The translations under genes and the position numbers were made by a program. 64,000 nucleotides of DNA from NCBI GenBank assembly GCA_963819735.1, contig CAWFXC010000001.1:434001-498000 (forward strand). Reading direction: 5' to 3'. The stretch's first letter is position 1. Each line of letters opens with the position of its first letter. Origin of the DNA: CAWFXC01 sp963819735. Lineage in GTDB: Bacteria > Actinomycetota > Acidimicrobiia > IMCC26256 > DASPTH01. Positions 40,772-50,469 of the stretch are shown in pieces. Under the pieces are notes generated by a model. The model searched no databases, was not told where the DNA came from, and worked only from the letters and a program-made list of their open reading frames with translations.

Positions 40772-41486
40772 CTACGTCGACCAGAACCGGTCGCTCTCCG
40801 CGGGGAGCGCGTCGACCATCCACAGGTCCGTGATCCGACCGTCAATCACGGTCGCGAGCTGGCCACTGAAGTTGTGCAGGGTCGCGCCCGCGCGCGGCGT
40901 GGACCTCGACCATGACGAGCACCCGACCCGGTTCGACTTCGACGGTGTTCGTCACGTCGACGCGAAGGTGCGCAGTAGCGACGTCCATCGCGCGCACCGA
41001 TTCGACGTAGCCGGCTCGGTCGACGTCGCGCGTCCCGCCGTCGGCCGTCGTGACGTGGCCGACGAAGTCGTCGGCGAGCAGGGCCTCGAGCGACGCCAGG
41101 TCGGCGCGTTGGAACGCGTCGACGAACGCGACCACCGCGGCCCGCGCGTCCGGAGCGTCCGGCTGGAGCTCGACGTACATGCGGGTCCACGGTTGGTCGT
41201 CGATCATCCGCCACCGATGTCCGGTGCCCGTGGTGTCGGCCGCGAGGAGCACGTCGCCCGGCCGGAGCTCGAACTGCTCGCCCCCGCGCGTGGTGAATTC
41301 GAGCGTCCCCGTGAGCGTGACGACGTACTGGAGTGTCGGCGCCGTGTGCCAGTCACGCGCCGCTCCAGCTGCGGTCATCTCGACATGCACCCGGCGCGCC
41401 GTCTCGGCCGTTCCTACCGGAAGGTCGATCTCCGCCACGTGGGACGCGCCGTCGGAACCGGTGAAGAGGTGGAAGCAGCGGGTCAC
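40772..41486 (-). CDS. Cupin plus SnoaL-like two-domain protein (frameshifted)
   Basis: Residues 1-105 form a cupin barrel (EFTTRGGEQFELRPGDVLLA, WTRMYVELQP); residues about 115-235 form an NTF2/SnoaL-like cone (FVDAFQRADLASLEALLADDFVGH). As read the frame leaves the domain near 40890 and stops at 40842; shifting frame in the GC-repeat there restores LHNFSGQLATVIDGRITDLW and a stop at 40772-40774, completing the domain. The indel is probably an error. Function unknown; both folds bind small hydrophobic ligands. Confidence 0.75.
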
Positions 41487-41644
41487 GGACCGGGTGAAAG
41501 GGTCGCCAGAGCCATCGCCTGGGAACGTACCGGGCCGCCGCCCGCACGGGCCAGGTCATCCGATACGAGGTCGTCGACACCCAGCACCTCGTAAATATGA
41601 CCCGATTGGTCGAGAATCTCCCCGTCCTGCCTAGGCTGCGCGCC

Positions 41645-43925
41645 ATGAGCCAACCGTTCGACGGCACGATCGGCCCGACGTTCGACGAATCCGTGGCGTG
41701 GTGGCCACCGTTGCCGGCTGCTCCCGACCACGCCCCCAACGTCGTGGTGGTGCTGCTCGACGACGTGGGTTACGCCCAGTTCGGGTGCTACGGATCCGAC
41801 ATCGAGACTCCGACGTTCGATCGACTGGCCGCCCACGGCCGGCGCTACGCGAACTTCCACACGACCGCCCTCTGCTCTCCCACCCGGGCGTGCCTGCTCA
41901 CCGGGCGCAACCATCACTCCAACGGCATGGCCCGCGTCGTCGAGTTGGCCTCGGGATTCCCCGGCTACAACTCGACGATCCCGAAGGAGAACGGCTTCCT
42001 GTCGGAGATCCTGCGCGACGAGGGCTATGCGACGTTCGCGGTCGGCAAGTGGCACCTCGCCCCGGCCAGCCAGATGGCGGCCGGCAGCCCGCGCGACAAG
42101 TGGCCGCTCGGGCGCGGGTTCGACCGCTACTACGGGTTCCTCGACGGCGAGACCGACCAGTACCACCCCCAACTCGTGAGCGACAACCGAACCGGTCGAA
42201 CCGCCCCGTCCGCCCGAAGAGGGGTACCACCTCACGGAAGACCTCACCGACCACGCCATCCGCTTCCTCGCCGACCTCCGGGGCGCGTCGCCCACCCAGC
42301 CGTTCCTCCTCTGGTACGCGCCGGGCGCGTGTCACGCGCCGCACCAGGCGCCGGCCGAGCACATCGAGCGTTACCGCGGCCAGTTCGACGAGGGCTGGGA
42401 CGCGTGGCGCGAGCAGGTCTTCGCCCGGCAACTCGCGTCGGGCCTGCTCGACCCCGGCACCGAGCTCTCCGATCGCCCGTCGTGGGTCCCGGCGTGGGAA
42501 TCGCTCACCCCCGATGAGCGGCTGCTCGCGGCGCGGCTCAAGGAGGTGTTCGCGGGATTCCTCACGCATACGGACGCGGAAGTCGGTCGCCTCCTGGAGT
42601 TCATCGACCAGCTCGGCGAGACCGACAACACGATGGTCCTGATCATGAGCGACAACGGCGCATCGGCGGAAGGCGGAAAGCGAGGTTCGTTCAACGAGCT
42701 GTACTTCTTCAACTTCGTGCCCGAGAGCACGGAGGAGAACCTCCGCCGCATCGACGATCTCGGGACACCGCGCGCCAACAACCACTACCCGTGGGGCTGG
42801 GCGTGGGCCGGCAACACACCACTCAAGCGCTTCAAGCGCGATACGCACGAAGGTGGCGTCGCCGACCCGCTCATCGTGCACTGGCCGGCGCGCCTCGGCG
42901 CGAACGGCGAGACGCGTCACCAGTACGTCCACGCCATCGACGTGCTGCCCACGTTGCTCGAGCTGATCGGCGTGCCGGCACCGGCGGTCATCGCCGGCGT
43001 CGAACAGACGCCGATCGAAGGCGTGAGCTTCGCCGCGACGCTCGACGACGCCGACGCGCCGTCTGCCCACGTCACCCAGTACTACGAGATGTTGGGATCA
43101 CGCGCGATCTACCACGACGGGTGGAAGGCCGTCGTCTTCCACACGCCGTTCATGATCAACTACGACCCCGACACCGAAACGACGAAGGCGTTCGACGACG
43201 ACGTGTGGGAGCTGTACCACGTCGCCGAGGATTTCTCCGAGGTCCACGATCTGGCCTTGACTCGTCCCGACAAGCTCGAGGAGCTGACGGCCCTCTGGTG
43301 GCAGGAGGCACGGCGCTACCAGGTGCTGCCGCTCAACAACATGCCGGGCCGTTTCGGTGACCCTCGGCACCGGCGGCTGAGCTACGAGTTCCACGGTCAG
43401 GTCGGGCCGATCGCCGAAGCACTCGCGCCCAATCTCAAAGGTCGGGAGGCGTACGAGATCGCCGCGGACATCGTGCCGAAGCCGGGGCTGCCGATCGACG
43501 GGGTGATCGCCGCGCACGGCAGCCACGCCGGCGGCTACGTGATGTTCATCCGCTACCGACGTCTCCACTTCACCTACAACTACGTGGCCACCCAGATCAC
43601 GACGATCAGCGCCGGGGTCGAGTTACCGGAAGGGCCGGTCACGGTCAGCGTGCGTTTCACGCGGACGGGTCCGGGCGGCGACATCGAGCTTCGCTACGAC
43701 GACGTTCCAGTCGGTCAGGGAACGATCCCGACGACGACGCCGCTCACGTACGGCACACCGGGCTTCACGATCGGGTTCCAGCCCGCGGGTCCGATCAACC
43801 CCGACCTGACCGGCCGCGCCGAATCCACGCCGACCGTTCTCCGACGGGTCGTCATCGAACTGACCGGACGCGACCCCATCCGCGACACCATGCTCGACCC
43901 TCGGGTCGACCTCGCCACGCAGTAG
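41645..43925 (+). CDS. Arylsulfatase (formylglycine type, frameshifted)
   Basis: Sulfatase of about 759 residues. Metal-binding NVVVVLLDDVGYAQFGCYG begins the domain, the formylglycine site CSPTRACLLTGRNHH follows near residue 80, and FAVGKWHLAP is the second signature. The frame breaks near 42199: removing one G gives VEPPRPPEEGYHLTEDLTDH, after which the alpha/beta core (IMSDNGASAEGG, GVADPLIVHWPARL) and a C-terminal domain follow. No signal peptide is seen, so a cytoplasmic location or non-classical export is possible. ATG at 41597 is an alternative start. Confidence 0.87.
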
Positions 43926-43991
43926 GCCCGCGGGGCATCGTCGCGACGGCGGCCGCGTCGGTATGCATCGCTCGTCGCGTCGGGATCGGGA

Positions 43992-44612
43992 TCAGACGTC
44001 GATGGGGAGCAACATGCGGGTGATGCCGTGGACGATCCCTCCGTTGGCTGCCTGCTGCTGCAACTCGAAGAAGTTCAGGTACGGGTTCGGGATCTGCGGA
44101 TCGTTGTCGACGAGTTGGAAGAGACGAACGCCGAAGGGCACGCCGAGCAAGGTGTTGACCTGGCGGCTGAAGAGCACTTGGAAGACGCCCAGCCGCACGG
44201 GCGCGACGTGATATTCCAAGATCTGGGTCAACAGCGGTATCGGGTTTCCCCCTCCGAGCTGCGTCAGGGCCTGGACGAGGAACGTCCACGCGCCGTCCTC
44301 GGCCCAGCCGGTATAGCCGAGTGATCGGGCGGTCAGGACGAAGGCGCGGTCGTTCGGGGCGAACAGGGTGAGGTTTGGCGTGTTCGCCAGCGCGTCGACC
44401 AGTCCGGCCGTCGTGACCGCCTTGACGAGCACGTCGTGGTCCCACGGATTCGAGTCGAATCCCCCACTGCCGCTCTTCTGGACCACCACGTCAACGAGGT
44501 TCGCCGGCTTGGATGCGCTCGTCGGTGCGGACGCTCTCGCCGCTGCGAGGGTGGCGACGGCCAGCGCGACCACCACGAACGGCGCGACCAACAACTTCCC
44601 GATCATTCGCAT
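43992..44612 (-). CDS. Secreted fasciclin-domain protein
   Basis: A 206-residue protein with an N-terminal signal peptide (LLVAPFVVVALAVATLAAARA) and one fasciclin (FAS1) domain: FDSNPWDHDVLVKAVTTAGLVDAL, NLTLFAPNDRAFVLTARSLG, LEYHVAPVRLG and the closing NGGIVHGITRMLLP. FAS1 domains mediate adhesion or bind surface polymers. AGGAGG precedes the ATG. Divergent from the hsp20 operon. Confidence 0.87.
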   Translation of the reverse strand: MRMIGKLLVAPFVVVALAVATLAAARASAPTSASKPANLVDVVVQKSGSGGFDSNPWDHDVLVKAVTTAGLVDALANTPNLTLFAPNDRAFVLTARSLGYTGWAEDGAWTFLVQALTQLGGGNPIPLLTQILEYHVAPVRLGVFQVLFSRQVNTLLGVPFGVRLFQLVDNDPQIPNPYLNFFELQQQAANGGIVHGITRMLLPIDV

Positions 44613-44711
44613 GGGACCTCCTGGTCAACGACTCTCCGAGCATGACGAAGGGGACTTCGCACGACGACCCGCGAACGGTTGCACCTCGAGGCGTGCGATT
44701 ACCTCCGCCGT

Positions 44712-44749
44712 CTTGATGTCTTGACCATCAACTGGATGATAGGTATCCT
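44712..44749 (+). promoter_or_regulatory. hsp20 promoter with HAIR-like operator
   Basis: A sigma-70 type promoter TTGACC-N17-TATCCT lies at 44721-44749. Overlapping its -35 element is the inverted repeat CTTGATG-N7-CATCAAC (44712-44732), which has the 7-7-7 geometry and CTTGA core of the HspR operator HAIR (CTTGAGT-N7-ACTCAAG). The downstream HspR-like gene makes autoregulation likely. Confidence 0.75.
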
Positions 44750-44786
44750 TTCACCCGTTGTTGGTTCGTAGGAGGAGGTAGCTCTC

Positions 44787-45218
44787 ATGCTGATGCGTTC
44801 AGATCCGTTCCGCGACTGGGACCGCCTCGCCCGCGGCATGTTCGGGCAAAGCGACGGCTCCTCGGCGTGGGCGCCGCTCGACGCGTACCGCAACGGCGAT
44901 GTAATCACCGTCGAGTTCGACCTGCCCGGCGTCGACCCCGACTCGATCGACATCCAAGTCGAGCGCGGCGAGCTGCGGCTGCAGGCGGAGCGTCGCACTC
45001 GTTGGCCCGAAGGAACTCAATCGTTGGTGCAGGAACGTTTCACCGGAACGATCACTCGCCGGTTGATGCTCGGCGATCAGCTCGACACTGAGCACGTCGA
45101 CGCGGACTACGCCACCGGTGTACTGACCTTGCGGATCCCGTTGAGCGAATCCGCGAAGCCCCGTCGAGTCGAGGTTCGCTCCCAGGAACCGAAGGAGCAG
45201 ACCACCATCTCCGTCTGA
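44787..45218 (+). CDS. hsp20: Hsp20/alpha-crystallin small heat-shock protein
   Basis: A 143-residue small heat-shock protein. Short N-terminal arm MRSDPFRDWDRLARGMFGQ, alpha-crystallin domain from about residue 30 to 120 (VITVEFDLPGVDPDSIDIQVERGELRL; FTGTITRRLML; ATGVLTLRIPL) and a C-terminal extension. It holds unfolding proteins as an ATP-independent chaperone. AGGAGGAGG upstream gives strong translation. It is followed 77 bases later by its probable HspR regulator. Confidence 0.93.
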   Translation: MLMRSDPFRDWDRLARGMFGQSDGSSAWAPLDAYRNGDVITVEFDLPGVDPDSIDIQVERGELRLQAERRTRWPEGTQSLVQERFTGTITRRLMLGDQLDTEHVDADYATGVLTLRIPLSESAKPRRVEVRSQEPKEQTTISV

Positions 45219-45242
45219 GCGAAGCTCACCCTGCACCGTTAT

Positions 45243-45273
45243 GAGCGGCCGACCGCCACGCGGTCGGCCGCTC
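45243..45273. terminator. Perfect 13-bp hairpin between hsp20 and hspR-like gene
   Basis: GAGCGGCCGACCG and its reverse complement surround a five-base loop. No U-run follows, so partial termination or message stabilisation, giving more hsp20 than regulator mRNA, is inferred. Confidence 0.55.
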
Positions 45274-45295
45274 ACCCATCACCACCTGGAGCACG

Positions 45296-45586
45296 ATGAC
45301 CCGCCCGATCAGCTGGCAGCGACGGCTCGATGACCCGGCCGAACCGCTGTACACGCTCGCCGTGGTGAGCGACCTCCTCGGCGTCGACCCCCAGACCGTC
45401 CGGCGCATGGAGATTCCCCAAGTCGCCCAACCAGCCCGACCCTCGGGCAATCAACGCCGCTACTCCCGCAACGACGTCGCCCTGCTCGCCCACGCGTTTC
45501 AGTTGTCGAAAGAAGGACTCTCGATCGGAGCAATCGCACGGGTCCTCGCGCTCGAGCAGGAAGTCGAACGACTGCAGAGCCAATGA
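45296..45586 (+). CDS. hspR: HspR-like MerR-family regulator
   Basis: A 96-residue winged-helix MerR-type DNA-binding protein: YTLAVVSDLLGVDPQTVRRME (HTH), PARPSGNQRRYSRNDVALLAHAFQL (wing) and a short dimerisation coiled-coil GLSIGAIARVLALEQEVERLQ. The conserved GNQRRYS corresponds to the GGRRYS of HspR. HspR represses chaperone genes through HAIR elements with DnaK as co-repressor; here hsp20 is the likely target. The basic C-terminal tail of some HspRs is missing. Confidence 0.82.
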   Translation: MTRPISWQRRLDDPAEPLYTLAVVSDLLGVDPQTVRRMEIPQVAQPARPSGNQRRYSRNDVALLAHAFQLSKEGLSIGAIARVLALEQEVERLQSQ

Positions 45587-45642
45587 GCTTGGCGTTCATG
45601 CGTGCGCACGACCGCTGACGCGAGGATCCGCGCTCGGCGCGG

Positions 45643-46665
45643 TCAGCGCTCGCTGTCGAGTGCTGCCATGTGTGCGGGCGGGTACCGCTCGCCGGACACG
45701 GCGTCGGCCGGAAGCGCAGACTCGATCGCGGCCAGGTCGTCACGAGTGAGCTCGACCCGAGTGGCCTCGATCGCCTCGGCCAGACGCTTCGGATCGCTGG
45801 TGCCGATCAGCGGCACGATGTCGTCACCACGCGTCAACGACCACGCGATCGCCAGCTGGGCGACGTTGATGTCCATGCTCGCCGCGATCGCCGCGAGCCG
45901 GTCGACGAGGGCTCGGTTGCGATCGAGGTTCTCGCCTTGGAAACGTGGGCTGTGCCGGCGGAAGTCGTCCGCCGCGAGTTGCCCAGTGCGCAACGACTCG
46001 CTGATCAGCCCTCGCGACAGCACGCCGTACGCCGTGATCCCGATCCCGAGCTCGCGGACCGTCGGCAGGATCTGTGGCTCGATGCCGCGGGACATCAGGG
46101 AGTACTCGATCTGGAGGTCCGCGATGGGGTGCACCGCGGCCGCCCTGCGGATCGTCTCCGGACCGACCTCGGACAGCCCGATCGCCCGGACGTAGCCGGC
46201 CTCGATCATGTCGGCGATCGCACCGACGGTCTCCTCGATCGGCACGTCCGGGTCGAGCCGGGCCGGGCGGTAGATGTCGACGTAGTCGGTGCCGAGGCGC
46301 TGCAGCGAGTAGGCCAGAAAGGTACGCATGGCGGCCGGCCTGGTGTCGACGCCATTCAATGAACCATCGGCGCCGCGCAGCATGCCGAACTTTACGCTCA
46401 GCTGCACCGCGGAGCGATCGAGCCCGCGCAGCGCACGGCCGATCAACATCTCGTTGTGGCCGGAGCCGTAGAAGTCACCGGTGTCGATCAAGGTCACTCC
46501 GGCATCGACGGCCGCCCGGAGCGTGGCGAGACTGACCTCGTCGTCTCGCGCGCCGTAGCTGCCCGACATACCCATCGCGCCGAGCCCGATCATCGACACG
46601 GCCGGGCCCGTCGCGCCGAGACGGCGCGAGGGAAGGTTCGAGGGGGAAGCGGAGGTGAGGATCAT
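45643..46665 (-). CDS. Aldo/keto reductase
   Basis: A 340-residue NADPH-dependent TIM-barrel reductase. Catalytic Asp and Tyr are in LIDTGDFYGSGHNE, the Lys in LSVKFGMLRG; the usual His of this group (normally in a QxH segment) appears as DIYRPARLD, where an Arg-Pro replaces the common QxHR, an oddity. The NADP-binding end is VPLIGTSDPKRLAEA. AGGAG precedes the ATG at 46665. It is divergent from an MmyB-like regulator, a common regulator-target arrangement. Confidence 0.88.
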   Translation of the reverse strand: MILTSASPSNLPSRRLGATGPAVSMIGLGAMGMSGSYGARDDEVSLATLRAAVDAGVTLIDTGDFYGSGHNEMLIGRALRGLDRSAVQLSVKFGMLRGADGSLNGVDTRPAAMRTFLAYSLQRLGTDYVDIYRPARLDPDVPIEETVGAIADMIEAGYVRAIGLSEVGPETIRRAAAVHPIADLQIEYSLMSRGIEPQILPTVRELGIGITAYGVLSRGLISESLRTGQLAADDFRRHSPRFQGENLDRNRALVDRLAAIAASMDINVAQLAIAWSLTRGDDIVPLIGTSDPKRLAEAIEATRVELTRDDLAAIESALPADAVSGERYPPAHMAALDSER

Positions 46666-46791
46666 CGGTCGGCTCCTGTCGTGGATTGTGCAGGCCCACT
46701 CTGCGCCGGAACGCACGGCGGCGGAAGGACCGGGGCATCCAGGGATCCCCACTCCCTGGATGCCGCGGCCACAACACGTCACACTGAGGTG

Positions 46792-47646
46792 GTGGACCGT
46801 GAAGAACTCGCCGACTTCCTGCGCCGTCGGCGTGAACGGCTGACCCCGGCCGACGTCGGCCTCTCACCGGGACTGCGGCGTCGCACCCCGGGCCTGCGCC
46901 GGGAAGAAGTTGCTCAGCTCGCCGCGATATCGACCGACTACCTGGCCCGACTCGAGCAGTCCCGTGGACCGCAGCCGTCGACGCAAGTGCTCGCCGCCCT
47001 GGCGAGGGCACTCCGTCTCACCGATGACGAACGCGACCACCTCTCCTACCTCGCGGGTCGGACGCCGCCGGCATTGCATCGGCCCAACGCGCACGTCAGC
47101 CCAGGCCTCCTGCACGTGCTCGACCACCTCGCCGATAGCGCGGCCATCGTCGTGTCAGATCTGGGCGAGACGCTGGTGCAGAACCGGGTCGCGGTCGCGC
47201 TCAACGGCGACGAATCGCGGCGCGAGGGTCTCGACCGGTACCTGATCTGGCGGTGGTTCACCGACCCGGCGATCCGGGCACGAGTTCCCGAGGAAGACTG
47301 GCCGACACACTCACGCACGCAGGTCGCCGATCTCCGCGCCACCGCGGCCCGCCGCCATGGCGATGCCGACGTCGTCGAGTTGGTCGAACACCTGACGGCC
47401 GCGAGCGACGAGTTCACCGCGTTGTGGACCGAGCACGAGGTCGCCGTGCGCCGCGTCGACGGCAAACGGATCATCCACCCCGAAGTCGGGTTGCTCGACT
47501 TGCTGTGCGAGGTGTTGGTCGGCGCCGACGGCGATCAGCACCTCGTCGTGGTGTTCCCGCGACCCGGCACCGACGCCCGGGAGAAACTCGATCTCCTCCA
47601 AGTCATCGCGATGCAGGACATGACGGCCGAACCCTCCGGTCTCTGA
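46792..47646 (+). CDS. XRE-family regulator with MmyB-like ligand-binding domain
   Basis: A 284-residue regulator. An N-terminal XRE helix-turn-helix (DFLRRRRERLTPADVGL, REEVAQLAAISTDYLARLEQ, LARALRLTDDERDHL) is followed by the MmyB-like PAS-type domain (LLHVLDHLADSAAIVVSDLGETLVQNRVA, NLIWRWF-type DRYLIWRWFTDP). MmyB-type proteins bind fatty-acid-like ligands. The GTG at 46792 or 46789 places homology at the first residues; with little upstream ribosome-binding sequence the message may be leaderless. Likely controls the divergent aldo-keto reductase. Confidence 0.87.
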   Translation: MDREELADFLRRRRERLTPADVGLSPGLRRRTPGLRREEVAQLAAISTDYLARLEQSRGPQPSTQVLAALARALRLTDDERDHLSYLAGRTPPALHRPNAHVSPGLLHVLDHLADSAAIVVSDLGETLVQNRVAVALNGDESRREGLDRYLIWRWFTDPAIRARVPEEDWPTHSRTQVADLRATAARRHGDADVVELVEHLTAASDEFTALWTEHEVAVRRVDGKRIIHPEVGLLDLLCEVLVGADGDQHLVVVFPRPGTDAREKLDLLQVIAMQDMTAEPSGL

Positions 47647-47732
47647 CGTCGCCAGTTGGCGCGGCAGGTAGCACGTTGCCGACCGAAATGGCGGGCTTGG
47701 TCTTGACGACTGCGTCCTTCTAGGTTTCAGGC

Positions 47733-49469
47733 ATGGCGAAGGTTGCGGGTACGGAGCCGGGACAACGTCAGCTCAATGGTCCGCAGACCACCGGTCGGAC
47801 GTACCGGAACCTCTCCGCGCCCGAGCACACTGCGTTGTGCGACGAGGATGTCGCGGTGACCGTGCGCGATGGCACGGTTCTCCTGGCCGACGTGCACCGC
47901 CCCGACGATGACGGCCAGTACCCGGCGCTCGTCTCGGCGTCGCCCTACCCGCGCCAGATTCAGGACCTCGGCGCACCGATGGGGTTCATCGAGGCCGGCG
48001 CCACCGACTTCTGGGTGCCGCGTGGCTACGTGCACGTGATCGCCAACCTGCGTGGCACCTGCGGTTCGGGAGGAACGTTCGGGTTCTTCGACCAGCAGGA
48101 GCGCCACGACGTGCACGACCTCGTCGAGTGGGCGGCGGCGCAACCGTGGTGTGACGGCAACGTCGGGATGCTGGGGATCAGCTACTTCGCGATGACCCAG
48201 CTCGAAGCGGCCATCGAGCAACCCGAGCACCTGCGTGCCATCTTCCCCCTCGCGGTGACGACCGACTTGTACGAGGCGGCGATGCACCACGGGCTGTTGA
48301 GCGCCAGCTTCGTCACGCCATTCCTCGCCATGGTCGGGCTCACGTCCGCGCGCAGCGACAAGTTCTGGCGCAGCACGCTTGTCGACGCCGCCCGCCATGT
48401 GTTGCGCACGCCGCCGCTGCACCGCAAGTTCGCGACGATGAACGGCGAGTCGTCGGTCGTCGTGCTGCGGGAAGCGCTGAAGCTGCACCACGACCCGCAT
48501 CCGTGGGACGACCTGTGGCGCGACGTCGCCGTCCAGCATCCTCTGCACGACGAGTGGTGGGACGAACGTGACCTGGTCCCACTCCTCGACCGGGTCGAGG
48601 TGCCGACCTATCTGGGGTGCGACTGGCAGAACGTGCCCCTGCACCTGCCGTCGACGTTCCCCGCGTTCCGCGCGCTCGTCAACGCGCCCGAGGTGCGTGT
48701 CGCGATGCTGGGCGAGTTCGGACTGACGTGGCCGTGGGAGAGCCTCCACGTGGAGGCGCTCGCCTGGTACGACCACTGGCTCAAGAATCGCGACACCGGC
48801 ATCCTCGACGGCGAGCCGATCCGGTACTGGATGCCGGGCGTCGACGAGTGGCGGACCAGTGCGGAGTGGCCGCCTCCGGATGCACGACTGCGCGCGTTCG
48901 CGCTGCGGGCCGACGGCGCGCTCGGTGACGACGAGGGCCCCGTCGGCGCTCGCACGCTGATGACCCTCGGAACGGGTCTCAACCGGGCGAAGGCGAGTGA
49001 GACCGATCCCCCGTCGATGCTCGAGTGGACGACCGAGCCGCTCGATCACGCGCTCGACGTCGCCGGCGATCTCGAGCTCGAGCTGCACGCGACCGCGACC
49101 GCGATCGACACCGCGTGGTTCGTCACGCTCCAGGACGTCGCGCCCGATGGCACGACTGTCGACATCACCGCCGGGTACCTCCGCGCGAGCCTCCGCACGG
49201 TCGACGATCAGCAGAGCGTCCCTGGTACGCCGGTGCTTCCGTGCCGCGTGAGCGCGGCCGTGGTGCCGGGCGAGCTGACGGTGTACCGCGTTCCGCTCGT
49301 TGCCAACGCTCGCCGCTTCGACGTGGGCCATCGCCTCCGGGTCGTGGTGGCGAGCGACGACCAGGACACCGCGGTGCCGGCGATCATGGGCTTCCGTCAC
49401 GCGAGCGTCGGCACGAGCAGTCTCAACTCGATCCACTCCGCGTCGCGCTTGGTCGTGCCCGTCACCTGA
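47733..49469 (+). CDS. CocE/NonD-family hydrolase (X-Pro dipeptidyl-peptidase-like)
   Basis: A 578-residue serine hydrolase. The S15-type catalytic domain has DGTVLLADVHRPDDDGQYPALVSASPY, the nucleophile elbow GMLGISYFAMTQ (Ser near residue 151) and the block CDGNVG; the C-terminal jelly-roll DUF4976-like beta domain starts near residue 400 (DLELELHATATAIDTAWFVTLQDVAPDG) and ends GHRLRVVVASDD. CocE-type enzymes cleave esters or amides such as cocaine or glutaryl-cephalosporin. No signal peptide. Confidence 0.87.
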   Translation: MAKVAGTEPGQRQLNGPQTTGRTYRNLSAPEHTALCDEDVAVTVRDGTVLLADVHRPDDDGQYPALVSASPYPRQIQDLGAPMGFIEAGATDFWVPRGYVHVIANLRGTCGSGGTFGFFDQQERHDVHDLVEWAAAQPWCDGNVGMLGISYFAMTQLEAAIEQPEHLRAIFPLAVTTDLYEAAMHHGLLSASFVTPFLAMVGLTSARSDKFWRSTLVDAARHVLRTPPLHRKFATMNGESSVVVLREALKLHHDPHPWDDLWRDVAVQHPLHDEWWDERDLVPLLDRVEVPTYLGCDWQNVPLHLPSTFPAFRALVNAPEVRVAMLGEFGLTWPWESLHVEALAWYDHWLKNRDTGILDGEPIRYWMPGVDEWRTSAEWPPPDARLRAFALRADGALGDDEGPVGARTLMTLGTGLNRAKASETDPPSMLEWTTEPLDHALDVAGDLELELHATATAIDTAWFVTLQDVAPDGTTVDITAGYLRASLRTVDDQQSVPGTPVLPCRVSAAVVPGELTVYRVPLVANARRFDVGHRLRVVVASDDQDTAVPAIMGFRHASVGTSSLNSIHSASRLVVPVT

Positions 49470-49499
49470 TCCTCGGCGGTCGCGCCGCGCGGGCCGCAG

Positions 49500-50411
49500 C
49501 TACCGCGGGTTGGCGGCGACGAAGCGGGCGACGACGGCGGCGAGCGCTTCGCCGTTGTCCTCCTGGAGGAAGTGCCCCGCGCCGGTGATCGTGGTGTGGG
49601 GTTGGCCCACCGCGCCCGGGATGTCGCTACGCAGTTGCCGGTCGGCGCCGCGCGTGATCGGGTCGGAGTCGGAGAAGGCGCACAGGAACGGCCGCTCGAA
49701 GCCGCGCAAGGAGGCCCACGCGGCACGGTTGGCCGCCGCGGCGGGATCGTCGGGACGGGTGGGCACGAACACCGGGAACTGGCGCGCGCCGGCCTTGAAC
49801 GTGTCGTCGGGAAACGGTGCGTCGTAAGCGGCGACGACCTCGGGCGGGAGCTCGGTGACGCAGCCGAAGCCGACGATTCCGCCGACGTCGAAGTGCTCGG
49901 CGGTCTGGCTGAAGCGCTGCCACGCGAGGAAGGCGTCGCCGGGGTGGTGGTCCCCGGTGGGCAGCGACGTGTTCGCGGCGACGACCCGAGCGAAGCGTTC
50001 GGGGTGCTCGCCGACCAGACGCAGCCCGATCAGCCCACCCCAGTCCTGGCCCACGAGGGTGATGGCGTCCAGCCCGATGGCTTCCACCGCGGCCCAGGTC
50101 CAGTCGACGTGCGCCTGGTACGTGTAGTCGTCCCTGCTCGCCGGCTTGTCGCTGCGACCGAAGCCGACCAGGTCGAGCGCGACCGCACGCAGGCCTGCGT
50201 CCACCAGGATCGGGATCATCCGGCGATAGAGATACGACCAGGTCGGTTCGCCGTGGAGCAGGAGCACGACTTCACCGTCGGCGGGCCCCTCGTCGACGAA
50301 GTGCAGGCGCAGCGCGCCGCCATCACCGTCGTCGACCTCGACGTAGCGCGGTGCGAAGGGGTAGCCGGGCAGACCCGCGAACCGTTCATCGGGTGTGCGC
50401 AAGATCCTCAT
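49500..50411 (-). CDS. Haloalkane dehalogenase
   Basis: A 303-residue alpha/beta hydrolase closest to haloalkane dehalogenases of subfamily I. The oxyanion motif is LLLHGEPTWSYLYR (Glu and Trp positions as in DhlA), the nucleophile Asp and first halide-binding Trp are in LVGQDWGGLIGL, an acidic residue follows in the core, and the base His is in TGAGHFLQED. The N-terminal RILRTPDERFAGLPGYPFAPRYVEV matches the subfamily. These enzymes hydrolyse carbon-halogen bonds; the natural substrate is unknown. A short gap separates it from the thioesterase gene. Confidence 0.85.
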   Translation of the reverse strand: MRILRTPDERFAGLPGYPFAPRYVEVDDGDGGALRLHFVDEGPADGEVVLLLHGEPTWSYLYRRMIPILVDAGLRAVALDLVGFGRSDKPASRDDYTYQAHVDWTWAAVEAIGLDAITLVGQDWGGLIGLRLVGEHPERFARVVAANTSLPTGDHHPGDAFLAWQRFSQTAEHFDVGGIVGFGCVTELPPEVVAAYDAPFPDDTFKAGARQFPVFVPTRPDDPAAAANRAAWASLRGFERPFLCAFSDSDPITRGADRQLRSDIPGAVGQPHTTITGAGHFLQEDNGEALAAVVARFVAANPR

Positions 50412-50469
50412 CGGTCTCCATCTACTTGCCGTTCGGAGCTGCTACTACCTCCGCCACCGTTGGCGACGG

